Shown here one piece after another: positions 44,278 to 53,859 of a DNA stretch of 64,000 nucleotides. Numbering within the stretch: position 1 is the stretch's first letter; each line of letters starts with the position of its first letter. The stretch is from contig NZ_NERU01000022.1 in assembly GCF_003063265.1 (NCBI RefSeq), positions 1 through 64,000 of the forward strand, read 5' to 3'. The stretch is from Limnohabitans sp. WS1. Its GTDB lineage: Bacteria; Pseudomonadota; Gammaproteobacteria; Burkholderiales; Burkholderiaceae_C. The notes under the pieces were generated by a model that searched no databases, was not told the DNA's origin, and saw only the letters and a program-made list of their open reading frames with translations. A program made the translations under genes and the position numbers.

Positions 44278-45219
44278 ATGAACATCCTCTTCATTGCCGA
44301 CCCCCTCGAGTCCTTCAAGATTTACAAGGACACCACGTTTTCGATGATGCGCGAAGCGCAAAAGCGCGGCCACCAAGTCACGGCCTGTCAGATGACCGAT
44401 GTGCGCTGGCAGCAGGGCGAAGCCGTGTCGGCCCAGGTGCGCGACATCACGCTCACGGGCCAGCCCGACACCTGGTTCACCCAGACCGCCACGCGCCGCG
44501 CCAATCTCAAGGACTTTGGCGCGGTCATCATGCGTACCGACCCGCCCTTTGACAGCGAATACTTTTACGCCACGCACCTGCTGAGCCAAGCCGAGCGCGA
44601 AGGTGCCAAGGTCTTCAACAGCCCAGCTGCCTTGCGCAACCACCCCGAGAAGCTGGCCATTCTGGAGTTTCCCCAGTTCATCGCGCCCACGCTGGTCACG
44701 CGCAACGAAGCGGACATCCGCGAGTTCCACGCCACGCACGGCACCATCATCTTGAAACCGCTGGACGGCATGGGCGGCACAGGCATCTTCAAGGTGGGGG
44801 CCGACGGCCTGAATTTGGGCGTGATCATCGAGACACTGAACCGGGGCGGTGCACAAACCGTGATGGTGCAAAAGTTTTTGCCCGGCATCGCACAAGGCGA
44901 CAAGCGTGTGCTTTTGATCGGCGGCAAGCCCGTGCCCTTTTGCTTGGCCCGCATTCCCCAAGGTGGTGAAGTGCGCGGCAACCTGGCCGCAGGGGGCAAG
45001 GGCGTGGCGCAACCGATTTCGGCGCGTGACCGCGAAATCGCCGAAGCGCTGGGTCCGATTTTGTTTGCACGCGGCTTGATGCTGGTGGGCCTGGACATCA
45101 TTGGCGACAACCTGACCGAGATCAACGTGACCAGCCCCACCTGCTTTCAAGAAATCACCGACCAGATGGGCTGTGACGTGGCCGCGCTGTTCATGGACGC
45201 GGTGGAAGCGGCGCTTTAA
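44278..45219 (+). CDS. gshB: Glutathione synthetase
   Basis: 313 aa from MNILFIADPLESFKIYKDTT, the conserved GshB N terminus; a longer frame upstream lies inside the previous gene. ATP-grasp elements follow: NSPAALRNHPEKL, IILKPLDGMGGTGIF (ATP-binding loop) and LMLVGLDIIGDNLTEINVTS with the metal-binding Glu/Asn. It joins glycine to gamma-glutamylcysteine. gshA is not adjacent. Confidence 0.95.
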   Translation: MNILFIADPLESFKIYKDTTFSMMREAQKRGHQVTACQMTDVRWQQGEAVSAQVRDITLTGQPDTWFTQTATRRANLKDFGAVIMRTDPPFDSEYFYATHLLSQAEREGAKVFNSPAALRNHPEKLAILEFPQFIAPTLVTRNEADIREFHATHGTIILKPLDGMGGTGIFKVGADGLNLGVIIETLNRGGAQTVMVQKFLPGIAQGDKRVLLIGGKPVPFCLARIPQGGEVRGNLAAGGKGVAQPISARDREIAEALGPILFARGLMLVGLDIIGDNLTEINVTSPTCFQEITDQMGCDVAALFMDAVEAAL

Positions 45220-45315
45220 GAACGCTCTGTCAATCAGCGGCTTCAGCCTGCAAACGTCGGACCTGAATGTGCCAAACTGTTGATCCGGCCCGATGAAGTT
45301 GGCTTCCAGCTTTTT

Positions 45316-45935
45316 TGTGGGAGCGACGCCCCCGTCGCAATCAGCCTCGCAGACCACCACTCATCGCCCCGAGGGCGGGGCTCCCACAAAATGCAGGCAT
45401 TCCCCCTGTAGGAGCGACGCCCTCGTCGCGAAAAGCCTCGCAGACCACCACCCATCGCCCCGAGGGCGGGGCTCCTACAAAATGCAGGCATTCCCCCTGT
45501 AGGAGCGACGCCCCCGTCGCGATCAAGCTTCGCAGACCACGACCCATCGCCCCGAGGGCGGGGCTCCTACAAAATGCAGGCATTCCCCCTGTAGGAGCGA
45601 CGCCCCCGTCGCGATCAGCCTCGCAGACCACCAATCATCGCCCCGAGGGCGGGGCTCCCACAAAATGCAGGCATCCCCCCCTGTAGGAGCGACGCCCTCG
45701 TCGCGAAAAGCTTCGCAGACCACGCCCCATCGCCCCGAGGGCGGGGCTCCTACAAAATGCAGGCATTCCCCCTGTAGGAGCGACGCCCCCGTCGCGAAAA
45801 GCCTCGCAGACCACGACCCATCGCCCCAAGGGCGGGGCTCCTACAAAATGCAGGCATTCCCCCTGCAGGAGCGACGCCCTCGTCGCGATCAGCCTCGCAG
45901 ACCACCACTCATCGCCCCGAGGGCGGGGCTCCCAG
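45316..45935. repeat. Seven-copy tandem array of a ~91-bp palindromic element
   Basis: Unit starts (GAGCGACGCC) fall at 45321, 45412, 45503, 45595, 45687, 45778 and 45869, a period of 91-92 bp. Each unit reads GTAGGAGCGACGCC, a variable short hairpin ending GTCGC, then CCTCGCAGACCAC, then CATCGCCCCGAGGGCGGGG and CTCCTACAAAATGCAGGCAT. The ends GTAGGAGC and GCTCCTAC are inverted, so every unit can fold into one long hairpin. Differences are few. It lies between convergent gshB and the amidotransferase gene, where it may terminate transcription from both sides. This is not CRISPR: units are contiguous with no spacers. Confidence 0.92.
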
Positions 45936-45958
45936 ATTGATCGCAGCGCAGCGCAGCA

Positions 45959-46729
45959 TCAACGGCTCACGGTCAAATCTCCGCCCTCAAAGGTGTACAA
46001 GCGCCCCGGCTCGAACGCCACCCAGACCTCGTCGGTGGTCAAGGGCGCGGTCACCACCACCGCCACCCGGTCGGTCTCTCGGGTGTGCTCGGCAAAGTTC
46101 ACACTCAAGTCCTCATCGCTCAAGGTCGCTCGGTTGAAGGGGTGCTTGCGCAGCACATAGTGCAGGTTTGTGCTGGCGTGCGCCCACAAGGCCTGGCCGT
46201 TGGACAGCAAGAAATTGAAGGTGCCAAAGCGGGCGATCTGCGGCACCAGCTCGCGCAGCGTCAATGACAGCTCTTGCACACTGGGCACGCTGGCGTGTGA
46301 CTTGGCCAGCTCCTGCATGAGCCAGCAAAACGCCCGCTCGCTGTCGGTCTGCCCCACGGGCTTGAAGCTGCCGTGCAGGCGCGGCGCGTAGTCCACCAAA
46401 TTGCCGTTGTGCGCAAACACCCAGTAGCGGCCCCACAGCTCACGCACAAAGGGGTGACAGTTTTCCAGGGTCACCTCGCCCTGCGTGGCTTTGCGGATGT
46501 GGGCGATGACGTTCTGGCTTTGGATCGGGTAGCGCCGAATCAGGTCGGCAATGGGTGAGGTGCTGGCGCTTTGGTGGTCCACAAAGTGGCGCACGCCCTG
46601 CCCTTCAAAAAAGGCAATGCCCCAACCGTCACTGTGGTGGTCAGTGATGCCACCACGCTGCGCAAAGCCGCTGAAGCTGAAGGTCACATCGGTGGGGGTG
46701 TTGCAGTTCATGCCGAGCAGTTGGCACAT
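45959..46729 (-). CDS. Class II glutamine amidotransferase (YafJ-like)
   Basis: 256 aa. The nucleophile is Cys2, exposed after Met removal (MCQLLGMNC). Conserved Ntn-hydrolase segments follow: HSDGWGIAFF, NVIAHIRKATQG, NCHPFVRELWGRYWVFAHNG (ligands for glutamine) and TDSERAFCWLM. The protein consists of the glutaminase domain only, with no synthase domain, as in YafJ. It releases ammonia from glutamine or a related gamma-glutamyl compound; the acceptor is unknown. It lies 3 bp downstream of the MFS exporter gene on the same strand. Confidence 0.88.
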   Translation of the reverse strand: MCQLLGMNCNTPTDVTFSFSGFAQRGGITDHHSDGWGIAFFEGQGVRHFVDHQSASTSPIADLIRRYPIQSQNVIAHIRKATQGEVTLENCHPFVRELWGRYWVFAHNGNLVDYAPRLHGSFKPVGQTDSERAFCWLMQELAKSHASVPSVQELSLTLRELVPQIARFGTFNFLLSNGQALWAHASTNLHYVLRKHPFNRATLSDEDLSVNFAEHTRETDRVAVVVTAPLTTDEVWVAFEPGRLYTFEGGDLTVSR

Positions 46730-46732
46730 GGT

Positions 46733-48274
46733 TCAGTCTTTCTTGGGGGGCTCTTCGGCCCCACCCATTTTCCAGGCGGCCAACAAGGCCAAGGCGGTCA
46801 TGGTGGCCAGAAACACAAAGGTCTCATTGAAGGCCCGCAAATCGGCGCTGCCCGGGCTGCTTGAAGCCAAGGCGTACACTGCCAAACGCCACTCCAGCAC
46901 GATGGCGCAAATGCTCACGCCTGCCGCACCGCCCAGCATGCGCACAAAACCAATCACGCTCGACGCCTGCGGGATCAAGTCTTTGGGCAAGCCCCGCATG
47001 GCGCCCAGGTTGAGCGAAGGCAAGATGAAGCCCAGGCCAATGCGCCCGAGGATCACCAAAATCCACAGCAGCGCCAAGCCCGCCGCCGGGTGAACCAAGG
47101 GCATGAGCGCAAACGACAGCGCCAGCAAAGCCAGGCCACAGCTCACCCAACGGGCGGGTGGCATGTGGTGCGACAAACGCCCCACGGCCGCGATGGTCAC
47201 GGCCAGCAAAATGCCCGCCGGCAACAAGGCTGCGCCGATGTAGGACGGCGACAGGCCCAGGCCCATCTGCATGTAAACCGGCAGCAAATAGGTGGAGCCA
47301 AACAGCGCAATGCCGTAAGTGAAAGACACCAGAGCCCCCATGGCGAAATGGCGGTGACCAAACACCTGCAGGTTCATGAGCGGACCACGCCGGGCTTGGT
47401 GGGCTTGGTGGGCTTGGCGAACTTGGCCTTTTCGGCCCGAAGAGGCGCGGCGCGAGCGCCGCCCCGGCTGCAACAAATGCCGCTGCCAAGCCACAAACAC
47501 CGCCATGCCCAAGCCTGCCAGCACCAGCAGGGCTACAGCCACCGTGCTGTCATCGCCACGCAGCTGCACCAGGCCGTTGAGCAGCATCAGCGTAGAAGCG
47601 CTGGCCAGCGCCAGCCCGATCCAGTCCAGGCCCGGGCTGTCGGCATCGGCCTGCACACCGCCCGGGGCCGAAGTGGGCACATAGCGGCGCGACAGCCACA
47701 GCGCCACCATGGCCAGCGGCACCACCATGAAAAAGATGGAACGCCAGCCGAACACATCGACAAGCACCCCGCCAATGCTGGGGCCAATGGCCGGGGCCAG
47801 CACCACACCCATGCCAAACAGCCCACTGGCGCGGCCCTGCTCTTCTGAAGCAAAAGCCCGCAAGATGATGATCGCCGGGATGGGCTGCACCACACCTGCG
47901 GCCAAGCCCTCGGCCACGCGTGCGGCCATGACCAGCGGAAAGTCATTGGCCAAACCGCCCACCACCCCACCGCCCAGCAGCAGCCACATGCACACCTCGT
48001 ACACCCGGCGGTAGCCGTAACGCGAGAGCAGCCAAGGCGTGGTGAGCATGGACACGGTCATGGCGACCATGAAGCCCGAGGTGACCCACTGCACCCGGCT
48101 TTGCCCCAAAGTGAAGTGTTGGCTCATGTCCGGGATGGCCACGTTCATGATGGTGGACGACATGACCGCCGCCATGGAGCCCAGCATCACCGACAACAGC
48201 AACAACCAACGGTGCCGCTCGCCATAACGCGCTTGCAGCGCCTGCAGGCTGTGGGGGCCTTGGGCCAGGCTCAT
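46733..48274 (-). CDS. MFS multidrug exporter, DHA2 (EmrB/QacA-like) family
   Basis: 513 aa from MSLAQGPHSL at 48274; a longer frame runs through the Cys-rich gene. About fourteen membrane segments are expected. Motif A-like and DHA2 signatures are visible: MLGSMAAVMSSTIMNVAIPD, then VTSGFMVAMTVSMLTTPWLL and the motif C segment GMGVVLAPAIGPSIGGVLVD. A cytoplasmic basic loop (about 320-350, Arg/Gln/Ala-rich) splits the two halves. It exports lipophilic toxins or metabolites using the proton gradient. There is no adjacent EmrA-type adaptor. Its ATG overlaps the CWC gene (ATGA). Confidence 0.88.
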   Translation of the reverse strand: MSLAQGPHSLQALQARYGERHRWLLLLSVMLGSMAAVMSSTIMNVAIPDMSQHFTLGQSRVQWVTSGFMVAMTVSMLTTPWLLSRYGYRRVYEVCMWLLLGGGVVGGLANDFPLVMAARVAEGLAAGVVQPIPAIIILRAFASEEQGRASGLFGMGVVLAPAIGPSIGGVLVDVFGWRSIFFMVVPLAMVALWLSRRYVPTSAPGGVQADADSPGLDWIGLALASASTLMLLNGLVQLRGDDSTVAVALLVLAGLGMAVFVAWQRHLLQPGRRSRRASSGRKGQVRQAHQAHQARRGPLMNLQVFGHRHFAMGALVSFTYGIALFGSTYLLPVYMQMGLGLSPSYIGAALLPAGILLAVTIAAVGRLSHHMPPARWVSCGLALLALSFALMPLVHPAAGLALLWILVILGRIGLGFILPSLNLGAMRGLPKDLIPQASSVIGFVRMLGGAAGVSICAIVLEWRLAVYALASSSPGSADLRAFNETFVFLATMTALALLAAWKMGGAEEPPKKD

Positions 48275-48540
48275 GCGTGTTCGCCTTCGTTTTGGCCTTC
48301 GTTTTGGCCTTGGCTTGTGCCTTGGGATGGCTGCTCGGACGCCGCCACACAGGCTGCGCAAATGCAAGCTTTGTTGCGTGCCGCTTCGGGCACTTGCTTC
48401 AGCAAATCGGCGCTGAACTGAACCAGCGTGCACCAGCACGGCCCGGGCGCTGCGGCCCCGGTGTTGGGCGTGGCCATGGCGCAGGCATTGGGCTGCCCAC
48501 ACAAGGGACAACGGCAGGGGTCAAGCACAAGCTGCGTCAT
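48271..48540 (-). CDS. Small Cys-rich CWC-family protein
   Basis: 89 aa. Cysteines occur as CRCPLCG (9-14 region), C20, a CWC triplet in GPCWCTL, and ACICAAC, forming a probable zinc site. The CWC signature defines a family of small bacterial proteins of unknown function. The C-terminal tail is a short repeat (QGQNEGQNEGEHA), reflected in repeated GTTTTGGCCTTC DNA. It is translationally coupled to the MFS exporter and follows a small membrane protein gene by 12 bp. Confidence 0.75.
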   Translation of the reverse strand: MTQLVLDPCRCPLCGQPNACAMATPNTGAAAPGPCWCTLVQFSADLLKQVPEAARNKACICAACVAASEQPSQGTSQGQNEGQNEGEHA

Positions 48541-48552
48541 GAAGGTGAAACC

Positions 48553-48786
48553 TCAGTTTTTGCCTTGGCGACGCCGCTGCGCGTCACGCCACAGGCGAAT
48601 GGCCAGCACCACCATGGGCACGGTGTGCAAGAAGAAATCAAAGATGTCGATGGGTTTGCTCAAGGCGCCGTCCAACAGCATGCGCCATTTTTCGGTCAAG
48701 TGCGGCTCGGGCACAAACGGGGCTCCAGCCAGGTAAAGGGCAATGCCCACCAGCCACAACATCGGAATCCGGTCAATCCAGCGCAT
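48553..48786 (-). CDS. Small membrane protein, two predicted helices, function unknown
   Basis: 77 aa from ATG 48786, with a textbook GGAGG 7 bases upstream; the longer frame starts inside the repeat element and is rejected. Hydrophobic helices lie at about 8-23 and 46-64, flanking PFVPEPHLTEKWRMLLDG. Similar short proteins with the APF.PEPHL.EK..ML motif are found next to RND or MFS transporter genes and are sometimes labelled 'RND transporter' without functional evidence. It is the first gene of the run ending in the glutamine amidotransferase. Confidence 0.7.
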   Translation of the reverse strand: MRWIDRIPMLWLVGIALYLAGAPFVPEPHLTEKWRMLLDGALSKPIDIFDFFLHTVPMVVLAIRLWRDAQRRRQGKN

Positions 48787-48869
48787 TTCACACCTCCTGA
48801 AAACCTCTATTTTCGGGCATGCCAGCCTGGGCAGCTTGAAAGCCACACCAGCACAGCAAACATCTTCTC

Positions 48870-48949
48870 TTTTGTGGGAGCCACGCCTTGGAGGCAAGGT
48901 CGGTGGTCTGCAAGGCGCTATCGCTACGAGGGCGTCGCTCCCACAAAAA
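48870..48949 (-). repeat. Single copy of the ~91-bp palindromic element
   Basis: TTTTGTGGGAGC at the left and GCTCCCACAAAA at the right form a long inverted repeat. Read on the minus strand it contains GTGGGAGCGACGCCCTCG and a GCAGACCACC core, as in the tandem array at 45316-45935. Inner parts are more diverged than among the array units. It lies between glcB and the small membrane protein gene. Confidence 0.8.
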
Positions 48950-49003
48950 AACGTTCACGCAAAACCCATCGGGTCGGATCACGGGCAAAGCACATTGCCC
49001 AGC

Positions 49004-49027
49004 AAAAACGGCTCCCGAAGGAGCCGT
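49004..49027 (-). terminator. Intrinsic terminator of malate synthase G
   Basis: On the minus strand an 8-bp perfect stem ACGGCTCC/GGAGCCGT with tetraloop TTCG is followed by TTTTTGC, 28 bp after the glcB stop. The UUCG loop and U-tract make it a strong candidate. On the plus strand the same stem is followed by CTTTT. Confidence 0.85.
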
Positions 49028-49054
49028 CTTTTCAAGTGCCAGAACTGCCCAAAA

Positions 49055-51286
49055 TCAGGCCGCCTTGACCTTCAAACGCCAAGCGTGCAGCAGCGGCTCG
49101 GTGTAACCGGAAGGTTGCGCCTTGCCCTTGAAGACCAGGTCGCAAGCCGCTTGGTACGCTGCCGACTTGGCGAAGTTGCCAGCCATGGGCTGGTAAGCCG
49201 CGTCGCCCGCGTTTTGCGCGTCCACCACAGCGGCCATGCGCTCCATGGTGGCTTGCACTTGCGCTTCGGTCACCACGCCGTGCTGCATCCAGTTGGCCAT
49301 GTGCTGGCTGCTGATGCGCAAGGTGGCGCGGTCTTCCATCAGGCCCACGCCGTTGATGTCGGGCACTTTGGAGCAGCCCACGCCTTGGTCAACCCAGCGC
49401 ACCACATAACCCAAGATGCCTTGGGCGTTGTTGTCGAGTTCTTTTTGCTTGTCTTCTTCAGACCAATTGGCCGCGTCGGGGGCCACCACAGGGAACTGCA
49501 GCAAAGCGTTAAGGGTGGTTTCGCGCAGTTCTTTGGGGTCCTGCTTGGCCACAGCCTTTTCCATCTGCTTTTGCAAGGCAGGCACGTCCACCTGGTGGTA
49601 GTGCATGGCGTGCAGCGTGGCGGCGGTGGGGCTGGGCACCCAAGCGGTGTTGGCACCGGCCAGGGGGTGGCCGATTTTGGCCTTGAGCATGTCGGCCATC
49701 AGGTCGGGCATGGCCCACATGCCTTTGCCAATCTGGGCGCGACCGCGCAAGCCGCAGGCCAGGCCCACGTTGACGTTGTTCTTTTCGTAAGCGGCCAGCC
49801 AAGTGCTGTTCTTGATGTCGCCCTTGCGCATGACGGGGCCGGCAAGCATGCAGGTGTGCATTTCGTCGCCTGTGCGGTCCAGGAAACCGGTGTTGATGAA
49901 GGCCACGCGGCTCTTGGCGGCAGCGATACAGGCTTTCAAGTTGGCGCTGGTGCGGCGTTCTTCGTCCATGATTCCCAGCTTGACGGTGGAAGGCTTCATG
50001 CCGATGACTTTTTCGACACGGCCAAACAGCTCGTCGGCAAAGGCGACTTCTTTGGGACCGTGCATCTTGGGCTTGACGATGTAGACGCTGCCGGTGCGGC
50101 TATTGCGCAGGGGGTGCGAAGACTTTTTCTGCAAGTCGACCAGGGCGCAGGTCACGGTGACCATGGCGTCCAGGATGCCTTCTGGGATCTCTTGGGTGCT
50201 GCCGTCGGCGGCTTTGTAGAGGATGGCGGGGTTGGTCATCAGGTGACCGACGTTGCGCACAAACATGAGTGAGCGGCCGTGCAGCTTGACGGTGCCTTTG
50301 CCAGTGGGCTTGGTGTATTCGCGGTCACCGTTCATGGTGCGGGTGAACGTTTTGCCGCCCTTTTGCACTTCTTCGCTCAGGGTGCCTTGCAAAATGCCCA
50401 ACCAGTTGGCATAGGCCAGCACTTTGTCGTCGGCGTCCACCGCGGCCACCGAGTCTTCCAAATCAAGGATGGTGGACAGCGCGCTTTCAGCGATCAGGTC
50501 GGACACACCAGCGGGGTCGGTCTTGCCGATGGGGGTGGTCTTGTTGATTTGCAGGTCGAGGTGGATGCCGTTGTGCACGAACAGCACCGAGGCTGGGGCC
50601 TTGGCATCGCCGGTGTAGCCCACGAACTGCTTGGCATCGGCCAAGGTGGAGTTTTTGCCGTTGGCCAGGGTCACGACCAGCTTGCCCGCTTTGACGATGT
50701 AGCCCTTGCTGCCGACGTGTGAGCCGGTTTTCAGAGGGGCCGTGCGGTCGAGCACATGGCGGCAGTAGTCGATGACTTTGGCGCCGCGCTTGGGGTTGTA
50801 GCCCGAGCCTTTTTCGCAGCCGTCGGCCTCGCTGATCGCGTCGGTTCCGTACAACGCGTCATACAAGCTGCCCCAACGGGCGTTGGCCGCATTCAGGGCG
50901 TAGCGGGCGTTCAAGATCGGCACGACCAACTGAGGGCCCGCCAGCTTGGCCAGTTCGGCGTCCACGTTGGCGGTGGTGGCTTGCGCGTTGCGGGGCTCGG
51001 GCACCAGGTAGCCAATTTGGCTCAGGTATTTGCGGTAGGCCTTCATGGCCTTGCCCTCAGCCACAGGGCCAGGGTTGGCGGTGTGCCACTCGTCCATGGC
51101 GGTCTGGATGCGGTCACGCTCGGCCAGCAGGGCGATGTTTTTCGGGGCCAAGTCGGCCACGATGTCGTTGAAGCCTTTCCAGAACTTGTCCTGGTCCACG
51201 CCGGTGGCGGGCAGCATCTGGTCGTTGATGAAACTCAGCAGTGGGTTGGCCACTTGCAGGTTGTGGATCGCGGTGCGTTCAGTCAT
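49055..51286 (-). CDS. glcB: Malate synthase G
   Basis: 743 aa from [20 protein letters not shown]; the longer frame adds a poorly conserved leader. The length fits the G isoform (~720 aa) rather than the shorter A isoform. Recognisable segments include [52 protein letters not shown] and [16 protein letters not shown]. It condenses glyoxylate with acetyl-CoA to malate in the glyoxylate shunt. It is monocistronic with its own terminator, and divergent from the HMG-CoA-lyase-like gene. Confidence 0.95.
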   Translation of the reverse strand: MTERTAIHNLQVANPLLSFINDQMLPATGVDQDKFWKGFNDIVADLAPKNIALLAERDRIQTAMDEWHTANPGPVAEGKAMKAYRKYLSQIGYLVPEPRNAQATTANVDAELAKLAGPQLVVPILNARYALNAANARWGSLYDALYGTDAISEADGCEKGSGYNPKRGAKVIDYCRHVLDRTAPLKTGSHVGSKGYIVKAGKLVVTLANGKNSTLADAKQFVGYTGDAKAPASVLFVHNGIHLDLQINKTTPIGKTDPAGVSDLIAESALSTILDLEDSVAAVDADDKVLAYANWLGILQGTLSEEVQKGGKTFTRTMNGDREYTKPTGKGTVKLHGRSLMFVRNVGHLMTNPAILYKAADGSTQEIPEGILDAMVTVTCALVDLQKKSSHPLRNSRTGSVYIVKPKMHGPKEVAFADELFGRVEKVIGMKPSTVKLGIMDEERRTSANLKACIAAAKSRVAFINTGFLDRTGDEMHTCMLAGPVMRKGDIKNSTWLAAYEKNNVNVGLACGLRGRAQIGKGMWAMPDLMADMLKAKIGHPLAGANTAWVPSPTAATLHAMHYHQVDVPALQKQMEKAVAKQDPKELRETTLNALLQFPVVAPDAANWSEEDKQKELDNNAQGILGYVVRWVDQGVGCSKVPDINGVGLMEDRATLRISSQHMANWMQHGVVTEAQVQATMERMAAVVDAQNAGDAAYQPMAGNFAKSAAYQAACDLVFKGKAQPSGYTEPLLHAWRLKVKAA

Positions 51287-51494
51287 AAAAACCTCTGGGG
51301 TCAAGTCAAAAAATGGGGGAAGGCCGCCATGCGCATCCACAGCGACAACGGTCGGCCAACATCGTCAAGCACTCTATTCTAAATTTAGACGCAGATAAAC
51401 CTGCCCAAACTGCATAGACCCATGACTTTTAAACACAAATACAAGTCGGGATTGAGCGCATCAGCCGCTCTGAGCACTGCGGTTTAATTCAGCC

Positions 51495-52427
51495 ATGACA
51501 CCTGCCCTTACTCCATCCGTTTTGATCAGCGAAGTCGGCCCGCGCGATGGCCTGCAATCGGTCAAAGCCACCATGCCCACGGCGAACAAACTGCGCTGGA
51601 TCGACGCGCTGGCCGTGGCCGGTCTGCGCGAAATCGAAGTGGCCTCGTTTGTGCCAGCCCAACTGTTGCCGCAAATGGCCGACGCCGCGCAGGTGGTGCA
51701 GCACGCGCTGCGCCACAGCGGTGTGCGGGTGATGGCGCTGGTGCCCAACTTGCGCGGTGCCCAAGCCGCGCTGGCTGCAGGCGCTCAAAAGCTCACCCTG
51801 CCCGTCTCGGCCAGCCCTGCCCATTCGCTGGCCAATGTGCGCAAAACACCCCAAGCCATGGTGGATGAGGTGCATGCCGTTTTGCGCCTGCGGGACGACA
51901 TCGCGCCCCATGTGCCGGTCGAGGTGGGCATGTCCACCGCCTTTGGCTGCACTTTGCAGGGCTTGGTGCCCGAGGACGATGTGCTGCGTCTGGCGGCGCA
52001 ACTGGCACAAGCGGGGGTAGACGAAATCGGCCTGTCGGACACGACCGGCATGGGCAACCCGGCACAGGTTAGCCGCTTGTTCAAGGCGCTGTTCAGCGAA
52101 ATTGGCACCTTGACGGGCGCAGCCCACATGCACAACACCCGAGGCCTGGGCTTGGCCAATTGCCTGGCCGCTTACGAGGTGGGGGTGCGCACCTTCGACA
52201 GCTCGCTGGGTGGCCTGGGCGGCTGCCCTTATGCGCCGGGTGCATCGGGCAATGTGGTCACCGAAGATCTGGTGTTCATGTTCGAGGCCATGGGCGTGTC
52301 CACCGGGGTCGATCTGAACCGCCTCATGGCCGCCCGCGAGCCGCTCAAAGCCGGGCTGCCCGGCGAGCCGCTGTATGGCATGACCCCTGAGGCGGGACTG
52401 CCCAAGGGCTGGCCCTCGGTTTTGTAG
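51495..52427 (+). CDS. Hydroxymethylglutaryl-CoA lyase family protein
   Basis: 310 aa. It is a DRE-TIM metallolyase: the N-terminal motif SEVGPRDGLQSV supplies the metal-binding Asp and catalytic Arg; VASFVPAQLLPQMADA and the C-terminal HMHNTRGLGLAN with the His metal ligands, plus LGGLGGCPYAPGASGNVVTED with the catalytic Cys, are all present. HMG-CoA lyase cleaves HMG-CoA to acetoacetate and acetyl-CoA in leucine breakdown. The usual liu operon partners are not adjacent, so a different hydroxyacyl-CoA substrate is possible. Confidence 0.88.
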   Translation: MTPALTPSVLISEVGPRDGLQSVKATMPTANKLRWIDALAVAGLREIEVASFVPAQLLPQMADAAQVVQHALRHSGVRVMALVPNLRGAQAALAAGAQKLTLPVSASPAHSLANVRKTPQAMVDEVHAVLRLRDDIAPHVPVEVGMSTAFGCTLQGLVPEDDVLRLAAQLAQAGVDEIGLSDTTGMGNPAQVSRLFKALFSEIGTLTGAAHMHNTRGLGLANCLAAYEVGVRTFDSSLGGLGGCPYAPGASGNVVTEDLVFMFEAMGVSTGVDLNRLMAAREPLKAGLPGEPLYGMTPEAGLPKGWPSVL

Positions 52428-52500
52428 GCACCCACAAAAACAACATCAATTCAGCAAAATCTGCAAAAATTCCAACCTTGAACCCGCATAATCGGGCCGC

Positions 52501-53427
52501 ATGGACAAGCTCAAAGCCTTTGAAACCTTTGTCGCGGTTGCCACCAAAGGCAGCCTGACCGCCGCAGCCCGGGCCGAGGGCGTGGCCCCGGCCATCATCG
52601 GCCGCAGGCTGGATGCACTGGAGGAAAGCTTGGGGGTAAAACTGCTGGTGCGCACCACACGGCGCATCACCCTCACGCATGAGGGCAGCGCATTTCTGGA
52701 AGATTGCCAACGCTTGCTGTCCGATGTGGCCAACGCCGAGGCCAGCGTCTCGGCGGGCGGCGTCAAGGCCAGCGGCCATTTGCGCATCACCGCCCCAGCC
52801 GGTTTTGGCCGCCGCCATGTGGCCCCTTTGGTGCCGCGCTTTCGCGAACTGCACCCCGATGTGACCATTTCCCTGAACCTGAGCGACCGGGTCGTCGATC
52901 TGGCGGCCGAAGGCTTTGACTGCGCCGTGCGCGTGGGCGACCTGCCTGACTCTTCTTTGGTGAGTGTGCGCATGGCCGACAACCGGCGTTTGTGCGTGGC
53001 CACACCCGGCTATTTGGCGCGGCGGGGCACCCCCAAACAGCCGTCAGACTTGCTTCAACACGATTGCCTGACCTTGTCGAGCGACGCCTCACAAACAAGA
53101 GGCTGGGCCTTTCGCACCCCCACGGACATCGGCCACGAGGTGACGCACCTTCGGCCAGGCGGCCCCCTCGACTGCTCGGATGGACAGGTGCTGCACGACT
53201 GGTGCTTGGCCGGTTACGGCATTGCCTGGCGCAGCACTTGGGAGGTGGAAAGCGAAATTCATTCCGGCCAATTGGTGGCGGTACTGGAAGACTTTGCCGC
53301 ACCACCCAACGGGATTTTTGTGGTGTTTCCGCAGCGCAAACACTTGCCCTTGCGCGTGCGCTTGTGGATTGACCACCTCAAACACCACTACGCACAACCG
53401 GGTTACTGGCAAGCGGCCAAGGTTTAG
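52501..53427 (+). CDS. LysR-family transcriptional regulator
   Basis: 308 aa. The N-terminal winged helix is typical (MDKLKAFETFVAVATKGSLT, then AAARAEGVAPAIIGRRLDAL and VRTTRRITLTHEG). The effector domain (about 92-300) includes SGHLRITAPAGFGRRHVAPL and LVSVRMADNRRLCVATPGYL, placing it in the large CrgA/DmlR-like group. It starts 73 bp after the lyase gene on the same strand. Targets are unknown. Confidence 0.9.
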   Translation: MDKLKAFETFVAVATKGSLTAAARAEGVAPAIIGRRLDALEESLGVKLLVRTTRRITLTHEGSAFLEDCQRLLSDVANAEASVSAGGVKASGHLRITAPAGFGRRHVAPLVPRFRELHPDVTISLNLSDRVVDLAAEGFDCAVRVGDLPDSSLVSVRMADNRRLCVATPGYLARRGTPKQPSDLLQHDCLTLSSDASQTRGWAFRTPTDIGHEVTHLRPGGPLDCSDGQVLHDWCLAGYGIAWRSTWEVESEIHSGQLVAVLEDFAAPPNGIFVVFPQRKHLPLRVRLWIDHLKHHYAQPGYWQAAKV

Positions 53428-53484
53428 CGCTCGGTCAAGGCTTTGGGGGCGTGGGCGTGGGCCACGCCCAATCGCCCACGGGGT

Positions 53485-53502
53485 GAGCTCCCACAGGAGC
53501 TC
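53485..53502. terminator. Stem-loop between convergent LysR and psiF genes
   Basis: GAGCTCC/GGAGCTC arms with loop CACA. A second G/C-rich palindrome GGGCGTGGGCCACGCCC lies just upstream (about 53451-53467). Both lie between genes ending towards each other, without long T-runs. They could act as weak bidirectional terminators. Confidence 0.4.
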
Positions 53503-53511
53503 GCTTTCAGA

Positions 53512-53859
53512 TCACTTCTTGAGGCATTCCGACATGAAGGCCTTGCGCTCATCGCCTTTTTTGCCAGCAGCGTCTGCGTTGCAGGTCTTCATTTTGTTTT
53601 GCTGCTTTTCTTGCTTGCTGGCGCTCAGGCAGTCTTTCATGAAAGCTTTGCGCTCATCGCCTTTTTTGCCTTCGGCTTCTTTGTTGCAAGTGGCCATTTT
53701 GCTTTGTTGAGCTGTTTTTTCAGCCGCAGGCGCAGAAGCTGCGGGGGCAGGGGCGGCCGCGGCAGGGGCTGCAGCAGCGGGTTTGACGGGGTCGGCAGCG
53801 AAAGCCGAGCCGCAAACCAAGGCAAAACCCAAAGCAGCGATAGAAATGGTGTGGCGCAT
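53512..53859 (-). CDS. psiF: PsiF-repeat periplasmic protein
   Basis: 115 aa from MRHTISIAALGFALVCGSAF, a signal peptide ending in AFAAD; longer frames upstream have no conserved start. An Ala/Pro linker (about 25-50) leads to two PsiF repeats, each with KM.TCN..A.GKKGDERKAFM..CL and a conserved Cys pair. PsiF was named as a phosphate-starvation-induced protein in E. coli; its activity is unknown. A Pho-box was not identified upstream. Confidence 0.85.
   Translation of the reverse strand: MRHTISIAALGFALVCGSAFAADPVKPAAAAPAAAAPAPAASAPAAEKTAQQSKMATCNKEAEGKKGDERKAFMKDCLSASKQEKQQNKMKTCNADAAGKKGDERKAFMSECLKK

Noticed and set aside
45316-45935. Possible CRISPR array
   Set aside because: The ~91-bp units are contiguous copies with internal palindromes and no unique spacers, and no cas genes are present.
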